A stretch of 64,000 bases of DNA from Hirundichthys speculiger (Eukaryota > Chordata > Actinopteri > Beloniformes > Exocoetidae), in assembly GCA_018398805.1 (NCBI GenBank), contig JAGFBZ010003029.1, positions 32,041-96,040 on the forward strand, read 5' to 3'. The notes beneath the pieces were generated by a model, which saw only the letters and a list, made by a program, of their open reading frames with translations, did not search any database and was not told where the DNA came from. The position numbers and the translations under genes were made by a program. This document shows, piece by piece, positions 60,001-64,000 of the stretch (positions within the stretch are counted from its first letter, which is position 1; every line of letters starts with the position of its first letter).

Positions 60001-63000
60001 GATCCTGGATCACTGGGTGGAACTGGGTCACTGGTGTTGAATGAAGATCTGGATCACTGGACTGGGTGGAACTGGGTCACTGGTGTTGAACGAACTCTGG
60101 ATCACTGGGTGGAACTGGGTCACTGGTGTTGAACGAAGATCTGGATCACTGGGTGGAACTGGGTCACTGGTGTTGAACGAAGATCTGGATCACTGGGTGG
60201 AACTGGGTCACTGGTGTTGAACGAAGACCTGGATCACTGGTGGAACTGGGTCACTGGTGTGAACAAGATCTGGATCACTGGGTGGAACTGGGTCACTGGA
60301 ACTGGTCACTGGTGTTGAACGAAGACCTGGATCACTGGGTGAACTGGGTCACTGGTGTGAACGAAGATCTGGAACTGGGTGGAACTGGTCACTGGTGCTG
60401 AACGAAATCATCACTGGGTGGAACTGGGTCACTGGTGCTGAACGAAGACTGGATCACTGGTGGAACTCACTGGTGTTGAACGAAGATCTGGATCACTGGG
60501 TGGAACTGGGTCACTGGTGTTTGAACTGAAGATCTGGATCACTGGGTGGAACTGGGTCACTGGTGTTGAACGAAGATCTGGATCACTGGGTGGAACTGGG
60601 TCACTGGTGTTGAACGAAGACCTGGATCACTGGGTGGAACTGGGTCACTGGTGTTGAACGAAGATCTGGATCACTGGGTGGAACTGGGTCACTGGTGTTG
60701 AACGAAGACCTGGATCACTGGGTGGAACTGGGTCACTGGTGTTGAACGAAGATCTGAATCACTGGGTGGAACTGGGTCACTGGTGTTAACGAAAGATCTG
60801 GATCACTGGGTGGAACTGGGTCACTGGTGTTGAAGATCTGGATCACTGGGTGGAACTGGGTCACTGGTGTTGAACCTGAAGACCTGGATCACTGGGTGGA
60901 ACTGGGTCACTGGTGTTGAACGAAGATCTGGATCACTGGGTGGAACTGGGTCACTGGTGTTGAACGAAGACCTGGATCACTGGGTGGAACTGGGTCACTG
61001 GTGTTGAACGAAGATCTGGATCACTGGGTGGAACTGGGTCACTGGTGTTGAACGAAGATCTGGATCACTGGGGTGGAACTGGGTCACTGGTGCTGAACGA
61101 AGATCACTGGATCATGGATCACTGGGTGGAACTGGGTCACTGGGTCACTGGTTGAACGAAGATCTGGATCACTGGGTGGAACTGGGTCACTGGTGTTGAA
61201 CGAAGATCTGGATCACTGGGTGGAACTGGGTCACTGGTGTTGAACGAAGATCTGGATCACTGGGTGGAACTGGGTCACTGGTGTTGCTGAACGAAGATCT
61301 GGATCACTGGGTGGAACTGGTCACTGGTGAACTGGGTGGAACTGGGTCACTGGGTTGAACTGGATCACTGGGTCACTGGTGTTGAACTGAAGATCTGGAT
61401 CACTGGGTGGAACTGGGTCACTGGTGAACGAAGATCTGGATCACTGGGTGGAACTGGGTCACTGGTGCTGAACGAAGATGGATCACTGGGTGAACTGGGT
61501 CACTGGTGTTTAATGAAGACCTGAATCACTGGTGGAACTGGGTCACTGGTGAACGAAGATCTGGATCACTGGGTGGAACTGGGTCACTGGTGTTGAATGA
61601 AGATCTGAATCACTGGGTGGAACTGGGTCACTGGTGAACTGAAGATCTGGATCACTGGGTGGAACTGGGTCACTGGTGTTGAACGAAGATCTGGAATCAC
61701 TGGGTGGAACTGGGTCACTGGTGTTGAACGAAGATCTGGATCACTGGGTGGAACTGGGTCACTGGTGTTGGGTGGAACTGAAGATCTGAATCACTGGGTG
61801 GAACTGGGTCACTGTGAAGATCTGGATCACTGGTTGGAACTGGGTCACTGGTGTTGAAGATCTGGATCACTGGGTGGAACTGGGTCACTGGTGTTGAATG
61901 AAGATCTGGATCACTGGGTGGAACTGGGTCACTGGTGTTGAATGAAGATCTGGATCACTGGGTGGAACTGGGTCACTGGTGTTGAACTGAAGATCTGGAT
62001 CACTGGGTGGAACTGGGTCACTGGTGTTTAACTGAAGATCTGGATCACTGGGTGGAACTGGGTCACTGGTGCTGAACGAAGATCTGGATCACTGGGTGGA
62101 ACTGGGTCACTGGTGGTTGAACTGAAGATCTGGATCACTGGGTGGAACTGGGTCACTGGTGTTGGTGAATGAAGACTGATCTGGATCACTGGGTGGAACT
62201 GGGTCACTGGTGTTTAACGAAGACCTGGATCACTGGTGGAACTGGGTGGAACTGGGTCACTGGTGTTGAACGAAGATCTGGATCACTGGGTGGAACTGGG
62301 TCACTGGTGTTTAACTGAAGATCTGGATCACTGGGTGGAACTGGGTCTGGGTCACTGGTGTTGAACGAAGATCTGGATCACTGGGTGGAACTGGGTCACT
62401 GGTGTTGAACGAAGACCTGGATCACTGGGTGGAACTGGGTCACTGGTGGAACTGAAGATCTGGATCACTGGGTGGAACTGGGTCACTGGTGTTGATGGGT
62501 GACTGAAGATCCTGGATCACTGGGTGGAACTGGGTCACTGGTGCTGAACGAAGATCTGGATCACTGGGTGGACACTGGGTGGAACTGGGTCACTGGTGCT
62601 GAACGAAGACCTGGATCACTGGGTGGAACTGGGTCACTGGTGCTTGAACGAAGATCTGGATCACTGGGTGGAACTGGGTCACTGGTGCTGAACGAAGATC
62701 TGGATCACTGGGTGTGAACTGGAACTGGTGGAACTCACTGGGTCAACTGGGTGAACTGGGTCACTGGTGTGATGAAGATCTGGATCACTGGGTGGAACTG
62801 GTCACTGGTGTTTAATGAAGACCTGGATCACTGGGTGGAACTGGGTCACTGGTGTTGAACGAAGACCTGGATCACTGGGTGGAACTGGGTCACTGGTGTG
62901 AACGAAGATCTGGATCACTGGGTGGAACTGGGTCACTGGTGTTGAAAAGATCTGGATCACTGGGTGAACTGGGTGGAAACTGGGTGTCACTGGTGTTGAA

Positions 63001-64000
63001 TGAAGATCTGGATCACTGGGTGGAACTGGGTGGAAAACTGGGTCACTGGTGGAACTGGGTGGAACTCATGGTGTGAACGAAGATCTGGATCACTGGGTGG
63101 AACTGGGTCACTGGTGTTGAACGAAGACCTGGATCACTGGGTGGAACTGGGTCACTGGTGTGAACGAAGACTGGATCACTGGTGGAACTGGGTCACTGGT
63201 GTTGAGAAGATCTGGATCACTGGGTGGAACTGGGTCACTGGTGTTGAACGAAGATCTGGATCACTGGGTGGAACTGGGTCACTGGTGTTGAACGAAGATC
63301 TGGATCACTGGGTGGAACTGGGTCACTGGTGTTGAACGAAGATCTGGATCACTGGGTGGAACTGGGTCACTGGTGTTGAACGAAGATCTGGATCACTGGT
63401 GGAACTGGGTCACTGGTTGGAACTGGTGGAACCTGGGTCACTGGGGGAAACTGGGTCACTGGTGTGAACTGAACTGACCTGGTCCTGGGTGGAACTGGGT
63501 CACTGGTGAACGAAGACCTGGATCACTGGGTGGAACTGGGTCACTGGTGTGAACGAAGATCTGGATCACTGGGTGGAACTGGGTCACTGGTGTTGAACTG
63601 AAGATCTGGATCACTGGGTGGGGTCAAACTGGGTGGAATCACTGGTGGAACTGGGTCACTGGTGAACGAAGATCTGGATCACTGGGTGGAACTGGGTCAC
63701 TGGTGTTGAACGAAGAACTCTGGATCACTGGGTGGAACTGGGTCACTGGTGTTGAACGAAGATCTGGATCACTGGGTGGAACTGGGTCACTGGTGCTGGG
63801 TCAACGAAGATCTGGATCACTGGGTGGAACTGGGTGGAACACTGGTGTTGGAACTGGGTGGAACTGACTGGTGTTGATCTGGATCACTGGGTGGAAAACT
63901 GGGTCACTGGTGTTTAACGAAGATCTGGATCACTGGGTGGAACTGGGTGGTGTCACTGGATCACTGTGGAACTGGAAACGAAGATCTGGATCACTGGGTG
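54029..64000. repeat. 44-bp satellite array (about 225 units, runs off window)
   Basis: The unit is GGATCACTGGGTGGAACTGG followed by GTCACTGGTGTTGAACGAAG and ATCT (44 bp), repeated head to tail for nearly 10 kb. Variation is concentrated in the stretch after CACTGGTG: TTGAACGAAGATCT, CTGAACGAAGACCT, TTTAATGAAGATCT, TTGAACTGAAGATCT. The GGATCACTGGGTGGAACTGG part is almost constant. Shortened units lacking GGTGTTGAAC occur at the left edge and occasionally inside. The right part (after about 60240) has more deletions and scrambled units. The many open frames (ITGWNWVTGVERRSGSLGG and similar) are translations of the repeat, not genes. Confidence 0.98.

Noticed and set aside
54242..63335. Many 60-110 codon frames in the satellite, Trp/Gly-rich
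   Set aside because: All are phase variants of the same 44-bp repeat translated; they stop and start with indels in the array.
54029..64000. CRISPR-like regular repeat spacing
   Set aside because: Units are contiguous with no unique spacers and variation is by degrees; this is a eukaryotic satellite.

Overview
This is a window of a ray-finned (teleost-type) fish genome. Multi-exon coding sequence with GT-AG introns lies among fish-type mobile DNA: Tc1, hAT, PIF/Harbinger and IS3EU transposons, L1-like and CR1/L2-like LINEs, tRNA-type SINEs and long (TA)n tracts. The species cannot be named from the sequence.

The one clear host gene is apba1 (X11-alpha/Mint1, amyloid precursor protein-binding family A member 1), on the + strand. 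Eleven exons, from 5836 to 36014, encode about 438 residues: a Ser-rich linker, the PTB domain (with a 33-bp microexon at 8370-8402), PDZ1, PDZ2 and the C-terminal tail ending PLYI. All splice sites are GT-AG and the phases join without a break. The large N-terminal exon(s) with the Munc18-binding region are not here and should lie upstream. The 3' UTR probably ends near 37626-37780.

Layout. 1-2200: an 18-bp minisatellite. 2201-5835: intronic sequence with purine-rich repeats. 5836-36014: apba1 exons, with introns holding a Harbinger-like element (6560-7835), a solo LTR (8830-9318), a Tc1 copy (10468-12099), LINE fragments (13466-14730, 18700-19580), hAT elements (15108-16042, 22982-23624, 33747-35411 with another hAT nested inside), a SANT-domain ORF (20868-21176), a ~6.2-kb L1-like element (25262-31480) and an 11-bp minisatellite (31764-32693). 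36015-41215: 3' UTR, old repeats and a second Tc1 copy (38981-40613) in opposite orientation. 41216-49503: a Tc1 element holding two separate insertions, one of which (an IS3EU-like element) itself holds a hAT and a Harbinger, which hold a retroposon and a SINE. Most steps show their own target-site duplication. 49507-50570: another element between (TA)n tracts. 50570-54028: low-information sequence with a hairpin and a promoter/LTR-like block. 54029-64000: about 10 kb of a 44-bp satellite running off the window end. A two-unit piece of this satellite sits in reverse orientation at 9559-9629, inside an apba1 intron.

No CRISPR array, bacterial operon, rRNA or convincing tRNA gene was seen. The most unusual things are the transposon nest (especially the IS3EU-like element with mirror-image subterminal arrays), the young-looking 44-bp satellite with its displaced piece, and the tandemly duplicated same-phase exons inside a hAT element.
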